Part shown: in pieces, positions 1 to 7,696 of the stretch
How the letters are laid out: each line of letters begins with the position of its first letter
Numbering within the stretch: position 1 is the stretch's first letter
The notes under the pieces: generated by a model
Databases searched by the model: none
What the model saw: only the letters and a program-made list of their open reading frames with translations
What the model was told of the DNA's origin: nothing
Assembly (NCBI RefSeq): GCF_900107755.1
Contig: NZ_FNQR01000017.1
Coordinates: 1-64,000 of the forward strand
Origin: Thalassobacillus cyri
Lineage (GTDB): Bacteria > Bacillota > Bacilli > Bacillales > Halobacillaceae
Length of the DNA: 64,000 nt
Reading direction: 5' to 3'
Made by a program: the position numbers and the translations under genes

Positions 1-115
1 CCACGGAAAGCGAGTGATTTCACGGACCTCCAACCGCTCACCACCGTAACGGAAACGGTTTATCTCGAAACTGAGTCTTCAATAAAAGGGAGCTTAACTG
101 TAATAGCAACACTAA
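1..115. repeat. Partial copy of dispersed repeat R1
   Basis: The first 115 bases match, with few differences, the end of the element at 59420-59530: both contain a GGAAAGCGAGTGATTT block, a CCGGACCTCCAA-like block, and end in CTCGAAACTGAGTCTTCAA followed by AAAGGGAGCTT. The copy is cut by the window edge. It is non-coding and is one of several R1 copies in this window. Confidence 0.75.
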
Positions 116-198
116 GTTAGGCATTAAAAATAATTGTTAAAAACATAACACCACTTTATCACCCCTTTCGATTATAAAGTTGAAAGGAGGTGAGGGAC

Positions 199-423
199 AT
201 GGCAGTGACAAGTGAAAAAGTGAGTTCCCAGCTGCAGCTAGTACTTGAAAATGGCCAGGATGAGCGAGGAAACTTCATTTTCAAGAACAAGAACTTCAAC
301 AATGTAAAAACACTAGCGACTGCAGACCAGCTGTACACGGTCGCCAAAGCATTAGAACCATTGCAGCAACGCGTACTTTATGCAATCGAGCGTAAAGACG
401 ACAATAAAATCATGAACATTTAA
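199..423 (+). CDS. DUF1659 family protein
   Basis: A 74-residue protein resembling the DUF1659 family of small Firmicute proteins of unknown function. The start at 199 is chosen because AAAGGAGG ends nine bases upstream; an in-frame GTG at 190 would overlap that ribosome site. It reads as a compact soluble protein with no signal or membrane segment. It is followed 34 bases later by a DUF2922 gene and then a YvrJ gene, a trio that commonly travels together in Bacillaceae, so the three are probably one transcript. No biochemical role is known for the family. Confidence 0.8.
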   Translation: MAVTSEKVSSQLQLVLENGQDERGNFIFKNKNFNNVKTLATADQLYTVAKALEPLQQRVLYAIERKDDNKIMNI

Positions 424-457
424 CGAGTAAAAACTTTGTGAAGAAAGGAGGGAGATC

Positions 458-670
458 ATGAAGAAATTAGAATTGAAGTTTCAGAATGAGGAAGATAAGA
501 CAGTGACCATCACTCTAGACGAGCCGGTAGAGCCTGCTGATCCAGCACTAATCAATGCTGCGATGGATGCTATCCTTACAGCTAATTGCTTTTATTCCAG
601 TGGCGGGGATTTAGTAGCTAAGAAAGAAGCGCGCATCATCGAACGTAATGTCGTAGATATCCAGTTGTAA
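458..670 (+). CDS. DUF2922 family protein
   Basis: A 70-residue protein matching the DUF2922 pattern: an N-terminal KKLELKFQNE strand, then a VTITLDEPVEPADP stretch and a helical segment with DAILTANCF. A strong AAGGAGGGAG ribosome site lies just upstream. It is the middle member of the DUF1659-DUF2922-YvrJ trio and is soluble by inspection. Function is unknown. The family call rests on motif recognition, not a search. Confidence 0.8.
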   Translation: MKKLELKFQNEEDKTVTITLDEPVEPADPALINAAMDAILTANCFYSSGGDLVAKKEARIIERNVVDIQL

Positions 671-732
671 AGTCGAAGGGGTTGTCCGGCAGGACAGCCT
701 CTTTCTATTCGAAAGGGAGGAGGAGACAAGTG

Positions 733-870
733 ATGGACAATTGGGTGTCTTTACTGACCGATGTCGGGTTCCCGATCGCGGGCACATTCTATTTGCTGCA
801 CCGTGTTGAAGGAAAACTTGATATCATGATCGAAACATTGCACCATTTGCCAGAAAAAATGAATCCTTAA
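733..870 (+). CDS. YvrJ family small protein
   Basis: A 45-residue protein beginning MDNWVSLLTDVGFPIAGTFY, with one short hydrophobic stretch (about residues 5-22) followed by a charged amphipathic tail. This fits the YvrJ family of very short membrane-associated proteins. The start at 733 follows the ribosome site GGGAGGAGGAGACAAGTG; a longer in-frame reading begins upstream of that site and is unlikely. A clear terminator follows the stop. Function is unknown. Confidence 0.75.
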   Translation: MDNWVSLLTDVGFPIAGTFYLLHRVEGKLDIMIETLHHLPEKMNP

Positions 871-874
871 GAAG

Positions 875-909
875 AAAACCATCCTGTTGACTCGACAGGA
901 TGGTTTTTA
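875..909. terminator. Bidirectional rho-independent terminator
   Basis: AAAACCATCCTGT and its reverse complement flank a 7-base loop, followed by TTTTT. It lies between the stop codons of the convergent yvrJ-like and signal peptidase genes and can serve both. Confidence 0.85.
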
Positions 910-928
910 ACTGGTACTTTTATTGCTG

Positions 929-1507
929 TTAACGGGTCATTCCCCATTCTTTGAACGGATAGATGACGAGTTCTGATCTTCCGATAATTTCACTTTCTTC
1001 AATAAATCCCAGGCCGTTACGGCTGTCTTTACTGATGGAGCGGTTGTCTCCCATCACGAAATAATGCCCATCCGGAACTTTTACAGGACCATAATTGGTC
1101 GTACCTTCGATAGAGGGTTGATCCAGGTAAGCCTGGTTCTGCTTTTCTCCGTTGATATAAAGTTTGTGATCTCTCACTTCAACTACATCATTAGGGAGAG
1201 CGATGATCCGTTTCACGTAACTTTTTACCGGACGGTGGATAATGACAATTTCACCATAAGCAGGTTCTTCTACGTAATAGATGATCTTATTGAACATGAC
1301 ACGCTCCCCGCTTTCAAGAGTGGGGTTCATGCTCGCACCTTCGACAATCGAGGTGGCGAAGAAAAAAGTACGTAATAGGAATGCAAGTACAATAGCGATG
1401 ATGATGGCTTTGAGCCATTCCCACCATTCATTCTTAGCTTCTTCTGACAATCTTGATCTTCCCTTCTTAATTATAGCCGGTTGATGCATTCTCTTCTTGC
1501 TATTCAA
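929..1507 (-). CDS. sipS: Type I signal peptidase
   Basis: A 192-residue signal peptidase I that removes signal peptides from secreted proteins at the outer face of the membrane. One N-terminal membrane helix (about residues 32-50) precedes the catalytic Ser59 in EGASMNP. The general-base Lys99 lies in YVKRIIALP, and the GDNR-S-DSR box is near residue 153. This Ser/Lys single-helix layout is typical of Gram-positive SipS/T/U/V enzymes. The long form starts at a TTG with no good ribosome site. An ATG at 1489, preceded by AAGAAGAGA, would give 186 residues, so the start is uncertain. The gene stands alone on the minus strand. Confidence 0.93.
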   Translation of the reverse strand: MNSKKRMHQPAIIKKGRSRLSEEAKNEWWEWLKAIIIAIVLAFLLRTFFFATSIVEGASMNPTLESGERVMFNKIIYYVEEPAYGEIVIIHRPVKSYVKRIIALPNDVVEVRDHKLYINGEKQNQAYLDQPSIEGTTNYGPVKVPDGHYFVMGDNRSISKDSRNGLGFIEESEIIGRSELVIYPFKEWGMTR

Positions 1508-1803
1508 GAAGAGGTGGATGAGATTGTGCTATGAAGCTCGAGAGTTTTTGGCTTCATCATTCCTTATTTTAACACATTTGTCAGCGTTCATGAGTACTAT
1601 ACCTTTTATTATTGAAACATCGAGTGAATTTCCTGAATTAGGAAAGTATTACGAGCATAAAATTAATTTTACGACCAATTCCACCAAAGTAGAACAACTA
1701 ATTTTGACGACATTTGTCTAGTTTTGCGATATCGTTTACAAAGAAATTTTTTTCGGGCATAATTTATCTCGGTGAAAAAATTGTTTCTGGAGGTATCATT
1801 CTG

Positions 1804-1986
1804 GTGGAACTAACAGATAAGGATGTTAATTTGAAGGATTTAGAAGGGAAAATCAATCTTTCCCAGAAGAAAATGCTGACGTTGGCCGATCAATACGGGA
1901 GAGATAGTCTACATACGATTCAGGAGAGTCAAGCCTTAGATACACTGATCATGGAATATATGAGGCGAAAGAGAAAAATCAGCTGA
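1804..1986 (+). CDS. Spo0E-like aspartyl-phosphate phosphatase (first of pair)
   Basis: A 60-residue helical-hairpin protein with the family signature as ESQALDTLIMEY near the C terminus. Spo0E proteins dephosphorylate Spo0A~P and hold back sporulation. The GTG start at 1804 is chosen because CTGGAGG lies ten bases upstream; the longer reading starts before this site and is not supported. A second Spo0E-like gene follows 82 bases downstream on the same strand. Which response regulator it acts on cannot be told from sequence. Confidence 0.8.
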   Translation: MELTDKDVNLKDLEGKINLSQKKMLTLADQYGRDSLHTIQESQALDTLIMEYMRRKRKIS

Positions 1987-2068
1987 AGTTGAAGCGGATA
2001 CGACGTGTCAATCCCCTCCTGCTATGGTACACTATTCCTAAACCAAAGCAGGGATTGGAGGTAACCTG

Positions 2069-2248
2069 GTGTCCACTTTCAATGAAGCCGATCAACTTCT
2101 TGTAAGAATCGAACGTTTGCGAAAAAGAATGACCAGGGTTGCCCTCTTAGAAGGATTTACAAGCCCTGAATCTATTCGGATCAGCCAAGAGCTGGACGAA
2201 CTTTTAAACACCTATGACAAATATAAACATAAATATAATAAATCATAA
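2069..2248 (+). CDS. Spo0E-like aspartyl-phosphate phosphatase (second of pair)
   Basis: A 59-residue protein starting at GTG after GGGATTGGAGGTAACCTG. It carries the signature ISQELDELLNTYDKY and an N-terminal helix RIERLRKRM, the two-helix layout of the Spo0E family. It differs considerably from the neighbour at 1804-1986, so the pair is not a recent duplication. A hairpin with a T-run follows the stop. As for other family members, the expected role is to counter the sporulation phosphorelay. Confidence 0.78.
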   Translation: MSTFNEADQLLVRIERLRKRMTRVALLEGFTSPESIRISQELDELLNTYDKYKHKYNKS

Positions 2249-2250
2249 AG

Positions 2251-2290
2251 AAGCTGTCCTCATTTCACACTTAGGGGATAGCTTTTTTTT
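2251..2290 (+). terminator. Terminator of the Spo0E-like pair
   Basis: AAGCTGTCCT pairs imperfectly with AGGGGATAGCTT, followed by a run of eight T, directly after the second Spo0E-like stop codon. Confidence 0.7.
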
Positions 2291-2315
2291 ACTGTAAGAA
2301 AGTTTACATTTTGAT

Positions 2316-2380
2316 AAAGGATTAAAGTATAAAGGCTTTCGGCTTTCGCCGTAAGTATTGGGCGCCGCCAATTTTTAATG
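2316..2380. repeat. Dispersed repeat R3, copy 1
   Basis: Contains AAGGATTAAAGTATAA, then AGGCTTTCG, a GTAAGTATT block and a small hairpin ATTGG...CCAAT ending in a T-run. It matches copies at 9241-9319 and 39108-39187. Compared with those, the hairpin has lost one base pair on both arms together. Confidence 0.6.
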
Positions 2381-2433
2381 TTATTTCCTTCCTAGGATTT
2401 GATATGATAGGGGAAAGGGAAGGAGTGGTGTAG

Positions 2434-3291
2434 ATGAAGATTGGATTTGTCGGTACCGGAGTTATGGGGAAAGGGATGATTGGTCAGTTGCTGGCCAAGA
2501 ATTTTGAGGTTTGTATACATACACGCACGAAAGCGAAGGCGGAAGCTTTGCTCGAAGCTGGAGCGCAATGGTGCGAAGATTTGGGGACGCTAACAGAGAG
2601 AAGCGACACCGTCATTACCATCGTCGGTTATCCGTCTGATGTCGAAGAAATTTATTTTGGGGAAAATGGGTTGTTAGCCTATGCACGCCCAGGCATGTAC
2701 CTGATTGATATGACAACCTCGACACCTACCCTGGCAGAGAAAATAGCTGCTGCAGCTGAAGAAAAGCAGGTAAAAGCGTTAGATGCTCCTGTATCCGGTG
2801 GGGACGTCGGCGCCAGAGAAAGCAAGCTGTCCATCATGATCGGCGGTAAAAAAGCTGCCTTTGAAGCAGTAAAAACGGTGTTTGAAGCAATGGGAACGAA
2901 TATCGTTTACCAGGGAGAAGCAGGCGCCGGGCAGCATACGAAAATGTGCAATCAGATTGCGATTGCTTCCAATATGCTTGGAGTGGCGGAAGCAATCGCC
3001 TACGCAAAGAAATCCGGGTTGTCGCCTGAAAATGTCTTGAAAAGCATAACGACAGGAGCAGCAGGAAGCTGGTCATTGAGCAATCTTGCGCCCCGTATGA
3101 TTGCTGGAGATTATGCACCTGGATTTTATATCAAGCATTTTGTGAAGGATTTGCGGATAGCCATTGAAGAAGCAGACCGGATGGGAATGGAACTTCCGGG
3201 TCTTAAGCTGTCGGAATCCATTTATGAGCGGCTGATTGAACTCGGCTATGAAGATAACGGAACACAGGCCATCTATAACTATTACCAATAA
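2434..3291 (+). CDS. ykwC: NAD(P)-dependent beta-hydroxyacid dehydrogenase (YkwC-like)
   Basis: A 285-residue member of the 3-hydroxyisobutyrate / 2-hydroxy-3-oxopropionate dehydrogenase family. The N-terminal Rossmann motif is GFVGTGVMGKGM (residues 4-15), the substrate-binding DAPVSGGDVGA box is at about 117-127, and the catalytic lysine is Lys170 in HTKMCNQ. The C-terminal half is the all-helical dimerisation domain. It acts in the cytosol, oxidising a small beta-hydroxy acid; the exact substrate cannot be deduced. Length and motifs match B. subtilis YkwC. The gene is monocistronic, with GGAAGGAGTGG before the ATG and a strong terminator after it. Confidence 0.88.
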   Translation: MKIGFVGTGVMGKGMIGQLLAKNFEVCIHTRTKAKAEALLEAGAQWCEDLGTLTERSDTVITIVGYPSDVEEIYFGENGLLAYARPGMYLIDMTTSTPTLAEKIAAAAEEKQVKALDAPVSGGDVGARESKLSIMIGGKKAAFEAVKTVFEAMGTNIVYQGEAGAGQHTKMCNQIAIASNMLGVAEAIAYAKKSGLSPENVLKSITTGAAGSWSLSNLAPRMIAGDYAPGFYIKHFVKDLRIAIEEADRMGMELPGLKLSESIYERLIELGYEDNGTQAIYNYYQ

Positions 3292-3293
3292 AT

Positions 3294-3333
3294 AAAAAGC
3301 CGCTGCGGAGTAAACTCTGCCAGCGGCTTTTTT
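3294..3333. terminator. Terminator after ykwC-like gene
   Basis: AAAAAGCCGCTG and CAGCGGCTTTTTT form a strong hairpin. With A-runs and T-runs on both sides it could also terminate patA transcripts coming from the other direction. Confidence 0.85.
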
Positions 3334-3339
3334 GACTTT

Positions 3340-3410
3340 TTTCTAGTAAACCCTCTATTTTGTCCCGATAAACATAATTATTTCTGGTATCTCTTTCATT
3401 TGTCTAGTAA
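3340..3410. repeat. Array B: 21-bp-period TGTCTAGTAA repeats
   Basis: Four copies of a 10-bp motif begin at 3340 (TTTCTAGTAA), 3361 (TGTCCCGATA), 3381 (TTTCTGGTAT) and 3401 (TGTCTAGTAA). Spacing is 21, 20 and 20 bp. A very degenerate fifth copy may begin near 3420. The array lies between the convergent ykwC-like and patA stops. The motif is the same as in the array at 12700-12854. Confidence 0.75.
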
Positions 3411-3465
3411 AAAATCTAATTCCCGTACATTAGCTTTGTTTCTTTAAACTACATTTCAACCAGGA

Positions 3466-4617
3466 TCACCTTCCCATATAGGAAGCCAGACGATCCATTC
3501 CTTTTTCCAGTGTCTCCATGTCATAAGCATAGGACAAGCGCATATATCCTTCCCCGTAATCGGAAAAGGCATCCCCAGGGACCAATGCCAAGCCAGCTTC
3601 CCGTACTAATTCTATACCAAGATCAAAAGAACTTAATTTCGCTTTAACAAGTTTCGGAAAAATGTAGAATGCCCCGCCAGGCTGAACGTAATCAATCCCC
3701 ATTTCATCCATTCGTTTCATTACATAATTACGGCGCTTCCGATATTCCTCCCGCATGGCAACTGGATCATCAGCTCCGTTTCCGATCGCTTCCAGCGCCC
3801 CATATTGGCTGATCGAAGTAGCACAGGACACATTGTATTGGTGGACTTTCAAAATGTGCTTCATCAATAAGGCCGGTCCCAGCAGGTATCCGATCCGCCA
3901 GCCGGTCATGGCGTGGGATTTGGAAACCCCGTTGACGACGATGACCTGGTCCCGTATTTCCGGAAAAGAAGCAATTGATACATGCTCCTGTTCATAAACC
4001 AGCTCGCTATAAATCTCATCAGCAAGAACAATTATGTCCTTTCCAGCAACCAAAGCGGCGATATCTTTCAGCTCTGCTTCTGTCAACGTAACCCCTGTAG
4101 GGTTGGAAGGGTAAGGGAGAATGATGCATTTTGTCCTGTCGGAGAGCGCCTCTTGAATCAGCTCTGCTGTCATTTTGAAGCCATTGTTTGTTGTATCGAC
4201 ATGTACCGGTGTGCCACCGGCTAAGCGGATCAAAGGTTCATAGCCAGGATAGACAGGGCCGGGAAGCAGGACTTCATCTCCGGGGGAAAGCAGTGTCCGT
4301 AAAGTGATATCAATTCCCTGACTGGCACCTACGGTGACGATCACTTCATCATTAGGATCGTATTGCAGGTTGTATTTCTGAGCTGCAGAGGCGCTGATGG
4401 CTTGTCGCAGTTTTAAAATGCCAGCATTATGGGTATAGGTAGTATAATTTGAGTCGATTGCTTGTTTGGCAGCCTGTTTTACATGCTCTGGGGTAGTAAA
4501 ATCAGGCTGGCCGATCGATAGGGAGATGACGTCCTCGTAGTCACTGACCATGTTGAAGAATTTACGGATTCCGGATATTTCGATGTTTTTGACGTTGTTA
4601 TTGACTAAATGTTCCAT
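3466..4617 (-). CDS. patA: N-acetyl-L,L-diaminopimelate aminotransferase
   Basis: A 383-residue class I/II PLP aminotransferase very similar in order of motifs to B. subtilis PatA. It opens with MEHLVNN and an EISGIRKFFN block, then has SLSIGQPDFTTPEH, LPYPSNPTGVTL, a DEIYSELVY segment and the PLP lysine Lys233 in NGVSKSHAMTGWR. It makes N-acetyl-LL-DAP in the acetylated branch of lysine and peptidoglycan precursor synthesis. DapH (32559) and DapL (33876), which act before and after it, are also in this window. The start at 4617 is chosen for the TTGGAGG site eight bases upstream. Confidence 0.9.
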   Translation of the reverse strand: MEHLVNNNVKNIEISGIRKFFNMVSDYEDVISLSIGQPDFTTPEHVKQAAKQAIDSNYTTYTHNAGILKLRQAISASAAQKYNLQYDPNDEVIVTVGASQGIDITLRTLLSPGDEVLLPGPVYPGYEPLIRLAGGTPVHVDTTNNGFKMTAELIQEALSDRTKCIILPYPSNPTGVTLTEAELKDIAALVAGKDIIVLADEIYSELVYEQEHVSIASFPEIRDQVIVVNGVSKSHAMTGWRIGYLLGPALLMKHILKVHQYNVSCATSISQYGALEAIGNGADDPVAMREEYRKRRNYVMKRMDEMGIDYVQPGGAFYIFPKLVKAKLSSFDLGIELVREAGLALVPGDAFSDYGEGYMRLSYAYDMETLEKGMDRLASYMGR

Positions 4618-4737
4618 AAGGAGGCCTCCAATTATTAGAAAAATCAAAATGTTAACAAAATGTTCAAATAATTTAGATGAGTAAGTAGATAACTTTGATA
4701 TAATGAAAACGTAAACTTCATGAAAGGAGCATACGAC

Positions 4738-4878
4738 ATGCGACCAAATTTACCTTCCTTTGACGAACTTGTCAACAAATATAAGGAAGAACTACAAAAA
4801 GATCCACGTGCCATGCAGGAAATCGAGAAGAACTTGGAAGAGAAACAGTCCAAGAACAACAACTTGAATGTAAACTGA
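4738..4878 (+). CDS. Small FbpB-like protein
   Basis: A 46-residue protein beginning MRPNLPSFDELVNKYKEELQ, followed by a charged helix ending in EEKQSKNN. The F-x-E-L-V...K-EEL-KD...IEK-LEEK pattern resembles the FbpB (Fur-regulated basic protein B) family, members of which help an iron-responsive small RNA act on its targets. A GAAAGGAG ribosome site sits seven bases upstream. I see no Fur box nearby, so iron regulation is not supported here, and the protein is less basic than FbpB. It may simply be a related short helical protein. Confidence 0.55.
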   Translation: MRPNLPSFDELVNKYKEELQKDPRAMQEIEKNLEEKQSKNNNLNVN

Positions 4879-4892
4879 TAATAACATAAAAC

Positions 4893-4927
4893 CAGACAGC
4901 TGCCTTTAATCTCAGGCAGCTTCTTTC
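4893..4927 (+). terminator. Probable terminator of FbpB-like gene
   Basis: AGCTGCCT and AGGCAGCT form an 8-bp stem, followed by an interrupted T-run (TCTTTCATTT). Confidence 0.55.
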
Positions 4928-5002
4928 ATTTGAGTAGATACATTTATCAACACCACGAAAATTGTTATAATTTGCATATAAGGTAAAGAAGAAGGTGTTG
5001 AT

Positions 5003-5854
5003 ATGGAACAAACAGGCCTTGTGTTAGAAGGTGGCGGAATGAGGGGAACTTATACTGCCGGAGTACTGGATTATTTTCTTGACATGGATCTTCATTTTCC
5101 ATACGTTGCAGGGGCTTCTGCCGGCGCGTCTAACGGCAGCTCCTATGTAGCCAGGCAGCGTGGCAGAAACTATCAGGTGCTTGTTGGTTATGGCGACCAT
5201 CCTGAATATATTTCTTATAAACGAGCCTTTCGGCAAAAGGAATTATTCGGCATGGACTTCATTTTTGATAAATTACCGAACGAACTGGTGCCATTCGATT
5301 ATGATGCCTTCGAGGCTCGAGATACCCACTTTTCTGTCGCCACAACGGATATGATGACCGGCGAGGCACATCACTATGATGATTTTCCAGACCGCAGCAG
5401 TTTACTGACAATCATGCGCGCTTCCTGCTCGCTTCCTTTGATATCTCCCATGATCTCTTATGATGGGAAAAACCTCATGGATGGCGGAATCGCCGATCCG
5501 GTTCCAATCGAACAATCGATCCGGCATGGCAACGGGAAACATGTCGTCATATTGACGAGAAACCAGGGATATATCAAAAAACGTATGCGGCTAGGGTGGT
5601 ATTTACAGCGGAAATTCAAGCAGTATCCAAAGTTTGTGGAAAGCTTGCTGACCCGCCATGATAAATATAATCACTTGACTAAACGCCTCCACGAGTTGGA
5701 AAAAGAGGGGAAGGTCTTCATTATACGGCCAGAAGAGCAGCTTGCTATCGGCAGGATCGAGCGCAATAAACAGAAATTGCATCATGTCTACATGCAAGGT
5801 TATGAGGAAATGAAGAATCAGGAAAAAGCAATAGAAGACTTTTTGAAGTCGTAA
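5003..5854 (+). CDS. Patatin-like phospholipase
   Basis: A 283-residue patatin-family hydrolase. The oxyanion loop is GGGMRG (residues 10-15), the nucleophile is Ser39 in GASAG, and the partner of the Ser-Asp dyad is Asp160 in DGGIADP. There is no signal peptide, so it should act on acyl lipids from the cytosolic side. The order and length fit the bacterial YjjU-type patatin group. The ATG follows GAAGAAGGTGTTGAT. It is monocistronic, with a terminator between it and the convergent scdA. The physiological lipid substrate is not evident. Confidence 0.85.
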   Translation: MEQTGLVLEGGGMRGTYTAGVLDYFLDMDLHFPYVAGASAGASNGSSYVARQRGRNYQVLVGYGDHPEYISYKRAFRQKELFGMDFIFDKLPNELVPFDYDAFEARDTHFSVATTDMMTGEAHHYDDFPDRSSLLTIMRASCSLPLISPMISYDGKNLMDGGIADPVPIEQSIRHGNGKHVVILTRNQGYIKKRMRLGWYLQRKFKQYPKFVESLLTRHDKYNHLTKRLHELEKEGKVFIIRPEEQLAIGRIERNKQKLHHVYMQGYEEMKNQEKAIEDFLKS

Positions 5855-5889
5855 AAAATCCACCCGGCGTAAATACGGGTGGATTTTTA
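5853..5889. terminator. Bidirectional terminator
   Basis: AAAAATCCACCCG pairs with CGGGTGGATTTTT. It lies in the short gap between the convergent patatin and scdA genes. Confidence 0.85.
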
Positions 5890-5904
5890 AAAGTTAATAG
5901 CGAG

Positions 5905-6597
5905 TTAAATTCTCTTGAACAAAATGTTATTTTCCAAATGAATGTGCTGGAACGTGTCTGCTTCGAGTTCTGCCAATCGTTTATAAGTAATTTGATACGA
6001 ATTGCAGGCGCCCTCAGGAAGTTCGAAACCGTTCGTTAAATTATGGATCTCCTTAAGTAGATCGCCGGCCTGATCATGTTCCTCCTCAAGCCCCCCGTTA
6101 GCCTCATGGATCCGTTGACACAATTCTTCACTAGGCTCACGATCATATTGTTTTACGAGAGGGAAGACTTCCATTTCTTCTTTGATCAGATGGGATTCCA
6201 ACTCGACTTTCAATTCATTATATAGGCGGTGAAGCTCTTTTAAATGTGGGTGATTAGCGCCATGGACCCGGTAAATCTTCGTTACGAATTGTCCCAATGC
6301 AGGCAGTTCGTCATTCAGGAAAGCATGATGGGTATAAACGATATGGTCGACAAGTTCTGTGTTGGAAACGGAATCCCAGGAAGGACTTTCATTTCCTTTT
6401 GTCTTCCAATCTGTGTATTCTTCATTCAACTGATGCAAAATCATGCTTTCATCGATTTTCTTCTCATCAAATAATTCGCCTAGTGGCCTATCTCCGCCAC
6501 AGCAAAAATCAATTCGGTTCTTTTTAAACAAGTCGCTCGCTTTCGGGTATATATTCACAATATCTGCAGGTGTATGTTCTCTGGTAAAAGGGCTCAT
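5905..6597 (-). CDS. scdA: Iron-sulfur cluster repair di-iron protein (RIC/ScdA/YtfE)
   Basis: A 230-residue RIC protein. An N-terminal ScdA_N domain (about residues 1-70) carries the paired cysteines Cys32-Cys33 in DFCCGGDRPL. It is followed by a hemerythrin-like four-helix domain with several spaced His and Glu ligands (VYTHHAF, HPHLKELH, HLIKEEMEVFP, EEEHDQAG, HIHLENN). These proteins hold a di-iron centre and restore Fe-S clusters damaged by nitric oxide or oxidants. The upstream gap holds a palindrome resembling an FNR-type site about 41 bases before a plausible start point. It is separated by 67 bases from the tandem EamA gene. Confidence 0.92.
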   Translation of the reverse strand: MSPFTREHTPADIVNIYPKASDLFKKNRIDFCCGGDRPLGELFDEKKIDESMILHQLNEEYTDWKTKGNESPSWDSVSNTELVDHIVYTHHAFLNDELPALGQFVTKIYRVHGANHPHLKELHRLYNELKVELESHLIKEEMEVFPLVKQYDREPSEELCQRIHEANGGLEEEHDQAGDLLKEIHNLTNGFELPEGACNSYQITYKRLAELEADTFQHIHLENNILFKRI

Positions 6598-6653
6598 TTC
6601 ATCAACCTCCTTGTTTGGTTACCTTTATCATACAAGGTTTCCACTATAGAGAT

Positions 6654-6669
6654 AATGATATAAATCACA
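6654..6669 (-). promoter_or_regulatory. FNR/CRP-type half-conserved palindrome upstream of scdA
   Basis: On the minus strand TGTGA-N6-TCATT, against the FNR/Rex-type consensus TGTGA-N6-TCACA: one perfect and one partial half site. A TATGAT -10 element lies at 6627-6632, placing the palindrome centre near -41.5, the usual activator position. The site overlaps the 3' end of the EamA gene. The regulator is not identified. Confidence 0.4.
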
Positions 6670-7567
6670 CCCTGCCTGTGATTTTTACACGTTTATGACT
6701 TTTCGCAATAACAACAACTGCAGCAAGGATCGCCATCATTCCTGCCATCTGCCATAGATTGAACGACTCTTGGAAAATACTTATTCCAATAATTATTGCA
6801 ACAACTGGTTCGATCGTGCTCAATATCGATGCCTTCGAAGCTTCCATTTCATATAAACCTAGTGTATAAGCGATATAGGCAACAGCTGTCGGCAATAGGC
6901 CGAGCCCGATACCAAGCAGCAGGGGTCCCGGGCTCAACAGCTGGTCGAGTTTTTGCTGGTAAGGAAAAAATGGAAGTAAGGCTGCTGTTGCAGTAAGGAA
7001 CGTATAAAAGGTGATTGTCAGACTGTCATATTTAAGAAAAGCGAACTTGCTGAAAATGCTGTAAAGCGCATAACCAAAACCAGAGCCGATTCCTAACAAA
7101 ATCCCGATGGTAGACAGACTGGCATCAGGTGTCGGGAATGCCCCTACGGCAAACGCGGCGCCCACCAGTGTAAGTCCGAGCGCAAGCCCTTTTTTTCCAT
7201 TGAATGGTTCATGGAATAAAATAATCGATAGAATCATGACAAAAGCAGGCCCGGTGTAAAGTAAGGCTGTCGCAATCGGAATATTCGTTTCTGACATGCT
7301 GGCAAATAGACAATAATTAAAAAACACGATGCTGCCGATTCCTGTACCAATAAAATATCGCATATCTTTCCAGCTTTTCAGTTTGAGGTTCTTCCTATGC
7401 CGTAACACCATGTATCCGAGCAGAAATACGGTTGCAAAAAATACCCGGACGGTCACGATTTCCATCGGAGTGAAGCCCGCCTGTTCCAGCATTTTTACAT
7501 ATATTCCGATGGTTCCCCAAAGTGCAGCTCCTGTCAAAACTAATAAGATCGCTTTTTTCAATGGCAA
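6665..7567 (-). CDS. EamA/DMT-family transporter
   Basis: A 300-residue membrane protein with ten predicted helices arranged as two EamA repeats: the first covers roughly residues 5-140, the second 150-290. Recognisable family features are the N-terminal LTGAALWGTIGI helix and the second-repeat stretch LSTIEPVVAIIIGI before the last helix. Drug/metabolite transporters of this type usually export small metabolites or amino acids from the cytosol; the substrate is unknown. A GGGGGAGTTGCC ribosome site precedes the ATG. It is tandem with scdA, but the gap suggests scdA has its own promoter. Confidence 0.88.
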   Translation of the reverse strand: MPLKKAILLVLTGAALWGTIGIYVKMLEQAGFTPMEIVTVRVFFATVFLLGYMVLRHRKNLKLKSWKDMRYFIGTGIGSIVFFNYCLFASMSETNIPIATALLYTGPAFVMILSIILFHEPFNGKKGLALGLTLVGAAFAVGAFPTPDASLSTIGILLGIGSGFGYALYSIFSKFAFLKYDSLTITFYTFLTATAALLPFFPYQQKLDQLLSPGPLLLGIGLGLLPTAVAYIAYTLGLYEMEASKASILSTIEPVVAIIIGISIFQESFNLWQMAGMMAILAAVVVIAKSHKRVKITGRV

Positions 7568-7696
7568 CTCCCCCTGATGAATCGAATTATATCAGAATAA
7601 AAAGGGGGGAGGCTATGACTTCTTGCAGATTGTACAGGTTTAAATTTGCCTTGCATGGGAAAGACTTGGGAATAAAATCGGAGAGGACGTGGTGGA

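Noticed and set aside
4680-4740. Fur box before the FbpB-like gene
   Set aside because: No 19-bp GATAATGATAATCATTATC-like site is visible, so iron control was not claimed.
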